A stretch of DNA of 34,382 nucleotides from Bacillota bacterium (GCA_012727955.1 JAAYGB010000028.1:1-34382), one strand, 5' to 3'; counted from the stretch's first letter, positions 1 through 7,670 are shown. The notes: generated by a model from the sequence alone, not told the origin. Numbers and translations: made by a program.

Positions 1-68
1 ATCCTCGGTGGTTTTCTAACCCATTGCTTTATTTTGGTGACTCTAGATTTGACTCTTCCTTGAAAGAG

Positions 69-1424
69 CTAGATGATCGCCATAATCACAAAGTTGATGA
101 TAAAGAGTACTGTGGACACCGCCAGAATTGGGTGGATGTCCTTAGATTTGCCCTGAACAATCTTGACAAGGCAGTAGAAGATAAAACCGCCAGCAATACC
201 GTAGGAAATGCTGTAGCAGAGCGCCATGAATATTCCAGCGAAGAATGCCGGTACTGCTTCGCTGAAATCTTCCCAAGAGATTTCCTTGAAGGAAGACAGC
301 ATCATGATACCCACGATGATTAGAGCTGGGGCAGTTGCAGCCGATGGAACGGCACTAATCAAAGGTGCGAAGAAGGCACTTAAGGCAAACAAAAAGGCTA
401 CAACTACGCTGGTTAACCCAGTTCTTCCGCCAGCACCAATACCGGCAGCACTTTCCACGAAGGTGGTAGTGTTGGAAGTACCAAAGATGGCCCCGATGGA
501 AGTTGCTATAGCATCGGCAAAGAGGGCCTTATCCATCTTGGACTTAAATCCAGTACTGGTCTCCAGAGCAGCCTGGTCTTCAGCTGAGAAGATTCCGGCC
601 CTACGGCCTGTCCCGATAAAGGTTCCAATGGTATCGAAGGTGTCAGAAAGACTGAAGGCAAAAATGGTCATCAGGACAAGGGGAAGTTTGCTGATGTCAC
701 TGAAGAGAGACAAGAGACCAGGATTGCCAAAGGCTGCACCAAAGGTTGTCCCTAATTCGGAGAAAGCTTTAGTTAGGCTCATGGTCGAACCCAGTTGCGT
801 GACATTGAAAGGAATTCCCAGAAGGGTAGTGGCGATAATCCCGATGAAGATGGCACCCTTGACCTGGCGCACTAACAGAATTACAGTCAGAGCAAGGCCA
901 AAAAGGGTGAGTAGGATACTTGGGGTGTTGAGCTTCGCCAATTCCGGAATTCCAGCACCGAAGGATAGCAAACCTGCATTTTGAAAACCAATATAAGCAA
1001 TAAAGATACCTATACCGCCACCGATGGCATTTTGCAGGCTCTCAGGAATTGACTTGATAATCAACTTCCGGACCTTCGTTACGGTGATCAGGATATTGAC
1101 GACACCACAAACAAAAACCATAGCCAGGGCTTCTTGTCAAGTAAAACCTAGTCCGAAGACAACGGTAAACACAAAGAAGGCATTGAGACCCATACCAGGA
1201 GCCTGAGCATAGGGTACGTTAGCAAACAGGCCCATCACCAGTGTTCCAATGATTGACGCAGCGATCGTGGCCAGAAAGACTGCTCCCCAGGGCATTCCCG
1301 ATTGGGAGAGCATGTCAGGATTGACCATAATGATATAGGCCATAGCAAAGAAAGTAGTCAACCCCGCAATGACCTCGGTACGTATATTCGTACCATTCTC
1401 GTTCAGCTTAAAAAACTCTTCCAT
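69..1424 (-). pseudogene. NCS2-family guanine/hypoxanthine permease interrupted by an in-frame TGA
   Basis: This encodes an inner-membrane purine permease of the AzgA/PbuG branch of the nucleobase:cation symporter-2 family. The N-terminal part (95 codons, 1137-1424) and C-terminal part (69-1121) lie in one reading frame and are separated only by a TGA at 1137-1139. Translated through, they give a 451-codon protein of normal family length. Family landmarks are visible: NPDMLSQSGMP near the N-terminus, QAPGMGLNAFF before the break and ESLQNAIGGGIGIFIAYIGF after it. The TGA sits where the family usually has Trp (Trp-Gln-x-Ala-Leu), so a single TGG to TGA change explains it. An AAAGGT-type site precedes the ATG. 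A guanine riboswitch and terminator lie upstream, which supports guanine/hypoxanthine as substrate. The gene is either a fresh nonsense mutant or a base-call error; reading TGA as Trp is unlikely because TGA is a normal stop elsewhere here. Confidence 0.85.
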
Positions 1425-1474
1425 TTCTACCTTTTCCTCCCTCTGTAATCCCTTACCAACCTTGCCGTTATATT

Positions 1475-1492
1475 AAGAGACCCGGGTCTCTT
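1475..1492. repeat. Perfect 18-bp palindrome in the permease leader
   Basis: AAGAGACCCGGGTCTCTT reads identically on both strands. It lies between the riboswitch terminator and the permease start. It has no loop, which suits a dimeric protein operator better than an RNA hairpin, but no regulator is identified. Confidence 0.5.
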
Positions 1493-1499
1493 CAGCAAC

Positions 1500-1538
1500 A
1501 AAAACAAAAAAGCTTGCCGAGTGAGTGCTCGACAAGCT
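1500..1538 (-). terminator. Rho-independent terminator of the guanine riboswitch
   Basis: On the minus strand an 11-bp near-perfect stem (AGCTTGTCGAG with CTCGGCAAGCT, 6-nt loop, 1511-1538) is followed by a U-rich tract (TTTTTTGTTTTTG). It lies between the purine aptamer and the permease start, as in guanine riboswitches that switch transcription off. A copy of the AGCTTG arm sequence just upstream (about 1586-1592) could pair with the 3' arm as an antiterminator. Confidence 0.85.
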
Positions 1539-1598
1539 AAAAAGGAACGACAATAGAAACCCCTTCTGGAGTTCCCATTATCCCCAAGCTTATTGGGA

Positions 1599-1668
1599 CA
1601 CCCATAGCGTAGGCAATATAGGTTGCCACGTAGAAACTCCTGCACCAAATTTGCAGGCTTATATGAGT
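1599..1668 (-). ncRNA. Guanine-class purine riboswitch aptamer
   Basis: Read on the minus strand this matches the xpt-type purine aptamer. P1 forms from ACTCATA and TATGGGT. The P2 hairpin has arms CCTGCA and TGCAGG with loop AATTTGG. J2/3 has the invariant GTTTCTAC, the P3 hairpin is built on GGCAA/TTGCC with a CC-containing loop, and J3/1 reads CTATGGG. The GG of loop 2 and CC of loop 3 can make the usual loop-loop contact. The specificity base in J3/1 is C, which predicts guanine/hypoxanthine binding rather than adenine. J3/1 (CGCTATG rather than GACTATG) and a bulge in P3 depart slightly from consensus. It precedes a terminator and a purine permease. Confidence 0.88.
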
Positions 1669-1689
1669 CAGATATTCTTTTGTGCCCTA

Positions 1690-1718
1690 AACATAGCACA
1701 CGTCTGCTGGAAAGTAAA
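1690..1718 (-). promoter_or_regulatory. Likely sigma-A promoter of the riboswitch-permease transcript
   Basis: On the minus strand TTTACT (1713-1718) and TATGTT (1690-1695) are separated by 17 nt, each matching 4 of 6 consensus bases. The predicted start lies just before the aptamer at 1668. Promoter strength is not measurable from sequence. Confidence 0.45.
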
Positions 1719-1891
1719 GAAGTAACCTCTGGTCAAGAATCCTGTTCTGCGTCGAAGCAACGTCTGGCCAAATTTTCGAAAGCAGCGTTTAGCCTGAGAA
1801 ATCGGCTGGGGAGGCTGTCTTGATCGGAGACAAAGGTAAGGGTTCCATGATAAACTGCCAATAATTAACAATGAAAATCAGACTGTGAATC

Positions 1892-1920
1892 TTGCGAAGC
1901 AGGAATTATCGTGATATAGT
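1892..1920 (+). promoter_or_regulatory. Strong sigma-A promoter of the hydrogenase-maturation operon
   Basis: TTGCGA (1892-1897) and TATAGT (1915-1920) are spaced by exactly 17 nt; the -10 matches 5 of 6 bases. The predicted start is near 1927, inside the adjacent Rex-type operator, so a bound repressor would block initiation. Confidence 0.7.
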
Positions 1921-1922
1921 GA

Positions 1923-1940
1923 ACGTGAACAGTTTCACAA
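1923..1940. promoter_or_regulatory. Rex (NADH/NAD+) operator candidate
   Basis: ACGTGAACAGTTTCACAA matches the Rex consensus TTGTGAANNNNTTCACAA at all positions except the first two. The GTGAA/TTCAC arms are a perfect inverted repeat with 4-nt spacing. It covers the predicted transcription start, the usual place for Rex repression. Rex is known to control hydrogenase and fermentation genes in clostridia and Thermotoga, so Rex control of this operon is a reasonable inference. Confidence 0.7.
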
Positions 1941-2208
1941 TACCTGCTCAGTGGGCCATGGGCCGACTGAAAGGGGCGCGACAACGAACCCTGATTGCTT
2001 GGAAATAACGGCTGAAGAGTTGGTGGAACAAGCCACGGCAGCCGTCATTCTTCTGGGCTATTGGGGAAATCGTCATCAATGGGTATTATGACCCACTTTG
2101 ATGCCACGGCACCTAGCCATGGGTATTTATTCCTTTATTCTGGTTTTAGGGGCTTGGGGACTGTTGCGCATCGAAGTGGGATTTTTGTTTTTATAGGAGG
2201 TTGGGGCC
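1941..2208 (+). other. Long leader of the hyd maturation operon, with possible short ORFs
   Basis: About 270 nt separate the Rex site from the first recognised gene. No riboswitch or terminator was recognised here. In one frame a TTG at 1999 opens a 30-codon reading frame that stops at a TGA near 2089. In the same frame an ATG at 2119 opens a 25-codon hydrophobic peptide (MGIYSFILVLGAWGLL...) stopping at 2196, inside the ribosome binding site of the next gene. Neither has a clear Shine-Dalgarno site. They may be chance, a small membrane peptide, or remnants of one gene split by a stop. Confidence 0.35.
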
Positions 2209-2463
2209 TTGGCCAGTGGAGTTGGAGTTTTGGGTATTGTCATCGAGGATCGGGAAAGGGCAGCCCAGCGCGTAAATCAGCTGCTTAGTGAGTACGGCCA
2301 TCTAGTGGTTGGTCGAATGGGAGTGCCCTATAGAGAAGAAGGGGTCTTCGTGATTGCCCTCATCGTCGATGGCTCCTCCGATGAGATTGGAGCCCTCAGT
2401 GGTCGCTTGGGCTCGCTGCCGGGCGTTCGAGTGAAGAGCTCATTGGTGACCCGGCGGGACTAG
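2209..2463 (+). CDS. TM1266-type iron-only hydrogenase system putative regulator
   Basis: This 84-residue protein resembles the TM1266 family (putative iron-only hydrogenase system regulator), small ACT/NikR-C-like proteins found beside [FeFe]-hydrogenase maturation genes. Typical features are the N-terminal VGVLGIVIEDRERAAQRVNQLL strand-helix, the RMGVPYREEGVFVIALIVDG centre and the C-terminal LPGVRVKSSLVTR. There is no DNA-binding helix-turn-helix, so its regulatory role is by association; it probably senses a ligand or partner protein. The start is TTG at 2209, with TAGGAGG ending 8 nt upstream. It is first in an operon with hydE (38 nt downstream), hydG and hydF, behind a Rex-type promoter. 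Confidence 0.85.
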   Translation: MASGVGVLGIVIEDRERAAQRVNQLLSEYGHLVVGRMGVPYREEGVFVIALIVDGSSDEIGALSGRLGSLPGVRVKSSLVTRRD

Positions 2464-2501
2464 GCAGCTATTAAGCAAGGTTGGGATTAAGGGGTGATCC
2501 A

Positions 2502-3539
2502 GTGGAAACACAGACTCTCAAACAGCTGGCGGCGGGAGAAGAGTGCAGCAGAGAGCAGTTGCTTGCCCTGGTGGAAGCAGAGAGCCCTTTGCAGCAAGCC
2601 CTTTGGGCCCAGGCGGATCGGGTGAGGGCAAGGTTCCTTGGCCAGGAAGTTCACCTGCGAGCTCTCATTGAGATTTCAAATTATTGCTGCTGTCACTGTC
2701 TTTATTGTGGGCTGCGCTCAGCCAACGGGCGCCTGCAGCGATATCGCATGTCCCCGGAAGAGATCGTAGACACGGCCAAGGAGGCCCTGCAGTTGGGATA
2801 CAAAACTGTTGTCCTGCAATCCGGGGAGGACCCTTGGTATGATGGCGACAAGATTGCCGGGATTGTATCAGAGATTAAGAAGCTGGGTCTGGCGGTAACT
2901 TTGAGTCTCGGTGAGCGCCGTCCCGAGGAGCTGGCCCTATGGCGTCGGGTTGGTGCCGATCGGTATTTGCTTAGACACGAAACCATCGATCGGGAGTTGT
3001 ATCAAGGGCTCCATCCCGGCAGGAGTCTCGAGGCGCGACTGGAGACCCTGGAACAGTTGCGGAGATTGGGGTATCAGGTGGGTGCCGGTATGATGGTGGG
3101 CTTGCCGCAACAAAGGACTGAAACATTGGTGGAGGATCTGTTGTTCCTGCGTCGTTTGCCTGTGGATATGGCTGGAATTGGCCCCTTTGTTGCCAATGGC
3201 TCCACCCCCTTAGCCGATGCGCCCAGTGGCAGGGTCGATAGAACGTTGAATGTCGTCGCCCTAGCTCGTCTTTTGATGCCCTATGCCCACCTGCCAGCAA
3301 CGACAGCCCTGGGAGCCCTGGAGTCCCAGGGTCGCTGGGCCGCCCTGCAGGTTGGTGCTAATGTAGTCATGCCCAATATTACTCCCAGGGAGTATCGAGA
3401 CAAATATGAGTTGTATCCCAATAAAAATTCCATCCAAGGCTCTAATTCCGATGCCAGGGAGAACATCGAGAAGGTCTTACAGGGACTGAATAGACGGATA
3501 GGTCAGGGCTATGGTCATAGCCGCTTGGTGGGTGGATGA
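2502..3539 (+). CDS. hydE: [FeFe]-hydrogenase H-cluster radical SAM maturase HydE
   Basis: This is a cytoplasmic radical SAM enzyme that, with HydG and HydF, builds the 2Fe subcluster of the [FeFe]-hydrogenase H-cluster. The Cys-x3-Cys-x2-Cys motif binding the SAM [4Fe-4S] cluster is clear (ISNYC...CLYCGLR; C62, C66, C69 from this start). HydE-like blocks follow: VLQSGEDPWY, LSLGERRPEEL, LLRHETIDRELYQGLHPG, MMVGLPQQRTETL and the C-terminal PNITPREYRDKYELYPNK. The optional second C-terminal cysteine cluster found in some HydE proteins is absent; it is dispensable in studied members. GTG 2502 is preferred over the upstream TTG 2481 because AAGGGG at 2489-2494 is spaced 7 nt from it. Length (345 residues) is normal. 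It is co-transcribed with hydG. Confidence 0.93.
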   Translation: METQTLKQLAAGEECSREQLLALVEAESPLQQALWAQADRVRARFLGQEVHLRALIEISNYCCCHCLYCGLRSANGRLQRYRMSPEEIVDTAKEALQLGYKTVVLQSGEDPWYDGDKIAGIVSEIKKLGLAVTLSLGERRPEELALWRRVGADRYLLRHETIDRELYQGLHPGRSLEARLETLEQLRRLGYQVGAGMMVGLPQQRTETLVEDLLFLRRLPVDMAGIGPFVANGSTPLADAPSGRVDRTLNVVALARLLMPYAHLPATTALGALESQGRWAALQVGANVVMPNITPREYRDKYELYPNKNSIQGSNSDARENIEKVLQGLNRRIGQGYGHSRLVGG

Positions 3540-3572
3540 AGATACTGAAATAATGGCAGGGGGATGTTCAAA

Positions 3573-5054
3573 GTGGCTAAGCTAGTTGAATGGGAGAATC
3601 AAAGGCAACCCGTTGATTTTATCGATGATGAGGAGATTTGGAGCACGATTCATCGAGCCGAAACCCGCAAGTCTGATCCCGGGGTGACAAGGCAGCTGCT
3701 GGAGGCCATCGAAGCTGCCGCCCAGGGCAAAGCATTGCCCGGTTGGGCTGTGGCCGATCTGTTAGTCAACGATGATCCCGAGGTGGAACAGGCGGCCTTT
3801 GCAGCGGCAAGGCAAGTGAAGGAAAGCATCTACGGCAACAGAGTGGTGCTATTTGCCCCGTTGTATATCAGTAACTACTGTGTCAATGCCTGTACCTATT
3901 GCGGCTACAACTGCAAGAACAACCTGCAGCGACGGCGGTTGACATTGAAGGAGATTGCTGAGGAAGTGCGGATCCTAGAGGCCATGGGGCATAAACGTCT
4001 GGCCCTGGAGGCCGGGGAAGATCCAGTAAACTGTCCGATTGAATATGTCGTGGACGCGATTGAGACCATCTACGATACCCTTCAGGATAATGGTGCGATC
4101 CGCCGAGTCAACGTCAACATTGCTGCCACGGTAATCGAGGATTACGAAAAACTGAAGGCTGCAGGTATTGGCACCTATGTCCTTTTTCAGGAGACCTACC
4201 ATCGGCCAACCTATGAAGCCGTTCATCCTCGGGGGCCTAAGCATTGCTATGAGTGGCACACCATGGCGATGGATCGGGCCATGATGGGGGGAATCGATGA
4301 TGTCGGCATTGGAGTCCTGTACGGCTTGTATGATCATCGGTTTGAGGTTCTGGCTACCCTGCGTCATGTGCGCCATCTAGAAGAAGTCTTTGGCGTTGGT
4401 CCCCATACAATTTCAGTGCCTCGGTTGCGGCCCGCCGAAGGTGTCAGCCTAGACAATTACCCCTATCTGGTCTCCGACGCAGATTTCATGAAATTGGTGG
4501 CGGTGCTGCGCTTGGCCGTACCCTATACTGGACTAATTCTGTCAACTCGGGAAACTCCGAAGATGAGAAGTACTTTGCTGAATCTTGGGGTGTCCCAGTT
4601 GAGTGCCGGATCTAACACCGGAGTGGGAGGGTACCAAGAAGCCAGTCGTTCGAAGGCAAAGTCCCATAGTGGTTTGGAGACAACACCGGCATCAAGTATT
4701 GCCGACCCTCCTCAGTTTAGTCTCCATGATCACCGGAGCCTCGATGAGGTGGTTTGTAGCTTGGCTGAGTCTGGGTACTTGCCCAGTTTCTGCACTGCCT
4801 GCTATCGCCAGGGAAGAACAGGGGATCGCTTCATGGCTTTGGCTAAGAGCGGGCAGATTCAACATGTTTGTCAGCCCAATGCCCTCTTGACTCTACAGGA
4901 GTTTATCATGGACTACGGGAACGATGCTACCCGGCAGGCGGGGGAGCAGCTGATTGCCAAGGAGCTGGAGACCCTGTCCGGTACTGAAGTAGGCAAAAAA
5001 CTAGAGCAAGACCTTAAGGCCCTTCGCTGTGGGCGGCGGGATATCTATTACTAA
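3573..5054 (+). CDS. hydG: [FeFe]-hydrogenase maturase HydG (tyrosine lyase)
   Basis: HydG cleaves tyrosine by radical SAM chemistry, giving p-cresol, CO and cyanide, and delivers an Fe(CO)2(CN) synthon for the H-cluster. Two cluster sites are visible, numbered from the in-frame ATG at 3564. The N-terminal SAM motif is YCVNACTYCGY (C106, C110, C113). The C-terminal auxiliary site is C-x2-C-x22-C (C410, C413, C436; CTACYRQGRTGDRFM...HVCQPN), the hallmark separating HydG from ThiH. LEAGEDP, FQETYHRPTYEAVHP and the SAGSNTGVGGY segment also fit. GTG 3573 is preferred because AGGGGG abuts ATG 3564 but is 9 nt from the GTG; the ATG would add three residues. It is 33 nt downstream of hydE and 30 nt before hydF. 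Confidence 0.95.
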   Translation: MAKLVEWENQRQPVDFIDDEEIWSTIHRAETRKSDPGVTRQLLEAIEAAAQGKALPGWAVADLLVNDDPEVEQAAFAAARQVKESIYGNRVVLFAPLYISNYCVNACTYCGYNCKNNLQRRRLTLKEIAEEVRILEAMGHKRLALEAGEDPVNCPIEYVVDAIETIYDTLQDNGAIRRVNVNIAATVIEDYEKLKAAGIGTYVLFQETYHRPTYEAVHPRGPKHCYEWHTMAMDRAMMGGIDDVGIGVLYGLYDHRFEVLATLRHVRHLEEVFGVGPHTISVPRLRPAEGVSLDNYPYLVSDADFMKLVAVLRLAVPYTGLILSTRETPKMRSTLLNLGVSQLSAGSNTGVGGYQEASRSKAKSHSGLETTPASSIADPPQFSLHDHRSLDEVVCSLAESGYLPSFCTACYRQGRTGDRFMALAKSGQIQHVCQPNALLTLQEFIMDYGNDATRQAGEQLIAKELETLSGTEVGKKLEQDLKALRCGRRDIYY

Positions 5055-5084
5055 TCTATTCCTTGCAGAATGGGGTGAGGGAAG

Positions 5085-6272
5085 ATGAACAGGGCCCCCA
5101 AGGGAAACCGGCTGCATCTGGTGGTTGTGGGGCGCCGCAATGTCGGCAAGTCCAGCTTGATCAATTCACTGGCCAATCAAGAGGTGTCCCTGGTGTCCGA
5201 TGTCGCCGGAACCACGACAGACCCAGTAACCAAAGCTATGGAATTGGCTCCCCTGGGTCCGGTACTGTTAATTGATACCGCGGGAATCGATGATGTAGGG
5301 ACCTTGGGTGAAGCGCGGATGCGGCGGACTCGGGAAACCCTGGATCAAGCGGATCTGGTGATTTTGGTGACGGATCAGGTAGCGGAGCTGGGCAATTGGG
5401 ATCCCGTGCTGATGGAGCAAGTGGATCAGTTGGCGGTGCCATGGATAGAGGTGCTCACCAAGGTGGACAGCCTTTCTCCAGAGGAAAGGACCGCCATACC
5501 TCAGGAAGTGGTTGCCGTCAGCAACCTCACCGGCGAAGGGGTGGGAAAGCTTAAGGAGCGGCTGGCTGCAGCGCTGCCCAAAGGTGACAACGAACCAGCA
5601 ATCGTAGGGGATTTGCTCAAGCCCGGTGACATGGCAGTGCTGGTAATTCCCTTGGATAAGCAGGCTCCCAAGGGGCGTTTGATTCTTCCCCAGGTTCAAA
5701 CCATCCGGGACCTGATTGATCATGGCTGTCAGGCTCTAGTGGTCCGGGAAAAGGAGCTGGCCGCCACCATGGAAAGGCTGGGCTCAACACCGGATCTGGT
5801 GATTACTGATTCTCAAATCTTTGCCCAGGTGGCAGCCATGGTACCAGACCACGTACCCTTAACCTCCTTTTCCATTCTCTTTGCCCGGTACAAGGGTGAT
5901 CTAGCCCTGCTGCAGGCCGGCTGTGCTGCCTTGGAAACTTTGTCGCCAAGAGCTCGGATCCTCATCGCGGAAACCTGTACCCACAGGCCCACCGATGAAG
6001 ATATTGGCAGGGTGAAGATTCCCAACCTATTGCGGAAACGATTAGGTAACGGTTTGGAGTTTCACTGGTCCTCTGGCAACGATTTTCCCGCGGATCTAGA
6101 AGACTTTGATCTTGTGATCCATTGTGGAGGGTGTATGGTCAATCGGCAGACGGTGTTGTCCAGGTTGCGGAAACTCAGTGCTTTCCAGGTTCCCGTGGTG
6201 AACTATGGGATGCTGATCGCCCATGAACTGGGAATCTTGACCAGGGCATTGCAGCCCCTGTTAGCCCGTTAG
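5085..6272 (+). CDS. hydF: [FeFe]-hydrogenase maturation GTPase/scaffold HydF
   Basis: HydF is the GTPase scaffold that receives the 2Fe precursor from HydE and HydG and transfers it to apo-hydrogenase. The GTPase domain comes first: P-loop GRRNVGKS (16-23), switch-I GTTTDPV (42-48), DTAG (64-67) and TKVD (125-128). A middle dimerisation domain follows (about 170-275, GDLLKPGDMAVLVIPLDKQAPKGRLILPQ). The C-terminal cluster-binding domain carries Cys298-x-His300 and Cys347-x2-Cys350 (ETCTH and HCGGC). All HydF landmarks are intact and the length, 395 residues, is typical. ATG 5085 is preceded by a GTGAGGGAAG site. It is the last gene of the maturation set; the hydrogenase it serves lies outside the window. 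Confidence 0.95.
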   Translation: MNRAPKGNRLHLVVVGRRNVGKSSLINSLANQEVSLVSDVAGTTTDPVTKAMELAPLGPVLLIDTAGIDDVGTLGEARMRRTRETLDQADLVILVTDQVAELGNWDPVLMEQVDQLAVPWIEVLTKVDSLSPEERTAIPQEVVAVSNLTGEGVGKLKERLAAALPKGDNEPAIVGDLLKPGDMAVLVIPLDKQAPKGRLILPQVQTIRDLIDHGCQALVVREKELAATMERLGSTPDLVITDSQIFAQVAAMVPDHVPLTSFSILFARYKGDLALLQAGCAALETLSPRARILIAETCTHRPTDEDIGRVKIPNLLRKRLGNGLEFHWSSGNDFPADLEDFDLVIHCGGCMVNRQTVLSRLRKLSAFQVPVVNYGMLIAHELGILTRALQPLLAR

Positions 6273-6307
6273 CTTCCCTGCAGAAAGAAGGCTCCTTTGC
6301 GGTGAAA

Positions 6308-6373
6308 ATCTTCCCTTTGTGGGTAAGAATAAACCGACGGGGTTAATTATCTGAATTGATCCCAAGGGAAGAT
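6308..6373 (+). repeat. Long-loop inverted repeat in the leader of the DUF438 gene
   Basis: The arms ATCTTCCCTT (6308-6317) and AAGGGAAGAT (6364-6373) are perfectly complementary. An extra GGG/CCC pairing (6321-6323 with 6361-6363) lies inside, leaving a 37-nt loop. No U-tract follows, so it is not a terminator. The 3' arm ends about 20 nt before the GTG start, so it could influence mRNA stability or translation, or be a paired operator. Confidence 0.4.
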
Positions 6374-6392
6374 AGCAGAGGGGGATTTTGCC

Positions 6393-7622
6393 GTGAGCGA
6401 ATTAATTAACAATCGGGAGTATCGGCAGCAGGAGTTAAAGGAGATCATCAAGGACCTGCACCGGGGGAAGTCTGTGGATGAGGTGAAGGAGCGCTTTCAA
6501 AGACTAATCAAGGACATAGGACCTAGCGAGATTGCTCTCTTGGAGCAAAGACTCATCGATGAGGGCCTTCCCGAAGAGGAGATTACCCGGTTGTGTGATG
6601 TCCACGTCAGCATCTTCAAAGACGCCTTGGATCTGCAGCCGGAACCGGAGCATATCCCGGGTCATCCCCTGCATACCTTTCGGGCGGAGAACGAAGTAAT
6701 CCGTAAGTTGTCCACTGAAATTCGCCAGCTAGTGCAGCAGCTAAAGGATTCTGAAAGGGTCACCGAGGAAGAGCTGGACAAGTGGCGCCAGCTGCACACC
6801 CAGCTATTGGAGATCGAAAGGCACTATAGCCGCAAGGAAAACATCCTCTTTCCCTATCTGGAGAAAAACGGGATCAGCGGCCCTCCCAGTGTGATGTGGT
6901 CGATTCACGATGAGATCCGTGGCGGTCTCAAGGAGATCACTAGGCTGCTGGAGGCTGCTTCTCCTGGGGAATCCGCCGAGCTACAGCAGGGGATCCCGTC
7001 GGTTGTTTTGCCTACCTTGCAGGCCATCGATGACATGGTCTATAAGGAAAACAGTATCCTGTTTCCCATGGCCCAGGAAACCCTTACCGAGGATGAGTGG
7101 AAGGAGATCTTTGATCAAAGCGATGAGATCGGCTATACCCAAGTCACTCCCAGTCAAGAGTGGCGACGAAGGGAGGGGGCGGAGACTCGAGCCCTTAAGG
7201 CCCGGGCCCAGCACCCTGAGGGCGCCCTGGAGCTTCCGACGGGAGTTCTCACCTTGAAACAGATTGAGTTGATGCTCAACCACCTGCCGGTGGACATCAC
7301 CTTCGTTGATCAGCATGATACAGTGCGCTATTTCTCTCAGAGTGCAGAGCGGATCTTTCCCCGCACGCCCGCTATTATTGGTCGGAAGGTAGAAAGGTGT
7401 CATCCACCGGAGAGTGTCCATGTGGTAACCCAGATTGTGGAAGATTTTCGGGCGGGCACCAGGGATACCGCGGAATTCTGGATCAATATGAAGGGGAATT
7501 TGATTTACATCCGCTATTTCGCTGTGCGGGATGAACAGGGCGAGTATCAAGGGGTGGTGGAGGTGACGCAGAACGTCACTGCCATCAAGCAGCTGGAGGG
7601 AGAAAAGCGTTTGCTAGACTAG
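6393..7622 (+). CDS. DUF438 / hemerythrin-like / PAS domain sensor protein
   Basis: A 409-residue cytoplasmic protein with three recognisable parts. Residues about 10-80 are a helical DUF438 domain (LKEIIKDLHRGKSVDEVKERF). Residues about 88-235 are a hemerythrin-like four-helix bundle with candidate di-iron ligands H91/H94, H135, H144, E149 (HYSRKENILFPYLE), H172 (SIHDEIRGGL) and E219 (YKENSILFPM). Residues about 280-405 are a PAS domain of the PAS_10 type (FVDQHDTVRYFSQSAERIFPR...GNLIYIRYFAVRDEQGEYQGVVEV). Proteins of this architecture are thought to sense oxygen, NO or redox state or to help repair nitrosative damage; no output domain is visible. The GTG start has AGAGGGGG upstream. It sits 120 nt downstream of hydF, fitting a protective or sensing role beside oxygen-sensitive hydrogenase assembly. 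Confidence 0.88.
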   Translation: MSELINNREYRQQELKEIIKDLHRGKSVDEVKERFQRLIKDIGPSEIALLEQRLIDEGLPEEEITRLCDVHVSIFKDALDLQPEPEHIPGHPLHTFRAENEVIRKLSTEIRQLVQQLKDSERVTEEELDKWRQLHTQLLEIERHYSRKENILFPYLEKNGISGPPSVMWSIHDEIRGGLKEITRLLEAASPGESAELQQGIPSVVLPTLQAIDDMVYKENSILFPMAQETLTEDEWKEIFDQSDEIGYTQVTPSQEWRRREGAETRALKARAQHPEGALELPTGVLTLKQIELMLNHLPVDITFVDQHDTVRYFSQSAERIFPRTPAIIGRKVERCHPPESVHVVTQIVEDFRAGTRDTAEFWINMKGNLIYIRYFAVRDEQGEYQGVVEVTQNVTAIKQLEGEKRLLD

Positions 7623-7641
7623 ACTCTGGCTATCAGGGCCT

Positions 7642-7670
7642 TTGTCAGTGGACCAACTGCATGAAATATT
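7642..7670 (+). promoter_or_regulatory. Likely promoter of the MBL hydrolase gene
   Basis: TTGTCA (7642-7647, 5 of 6 consensus bases) and AATATT (7665-7670, 4 of 6) are spaced 17 nt. The predicted start near 7677 falls directly in front of a terminator-like hairpin, so the transcript would begin with an attenuator. Confidence 0.45.

Noticed and set aside
226-984. 252-residue plus-strand frame opposite the permease
   Set aside because: It is the reverse complement of a clear membrane permease, has no recognisable motifs and no ribosome binding site; a shadow frame.
1137-1139. TGA recoded as Trp or selenocysteine
   Set aside because: TGA ends several intact genes here (hydE, both oppD-like genes, operon 1 oppC, the MBL gene), TGG is used for Trp throughout, and no selenocysteine insertion element was seen next to the TGA.
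1427-1871. Minus- and plus-strand frames over the riboswitch region
   Set aside because: They overlap the aptamer and terminator and have no protein family features.
6981-7550. 189-residue minus-strand frame inside the DUF438 gene
   Set aside because: The opposite strand encodes a protein with three recognisable domains; this is a shadow.
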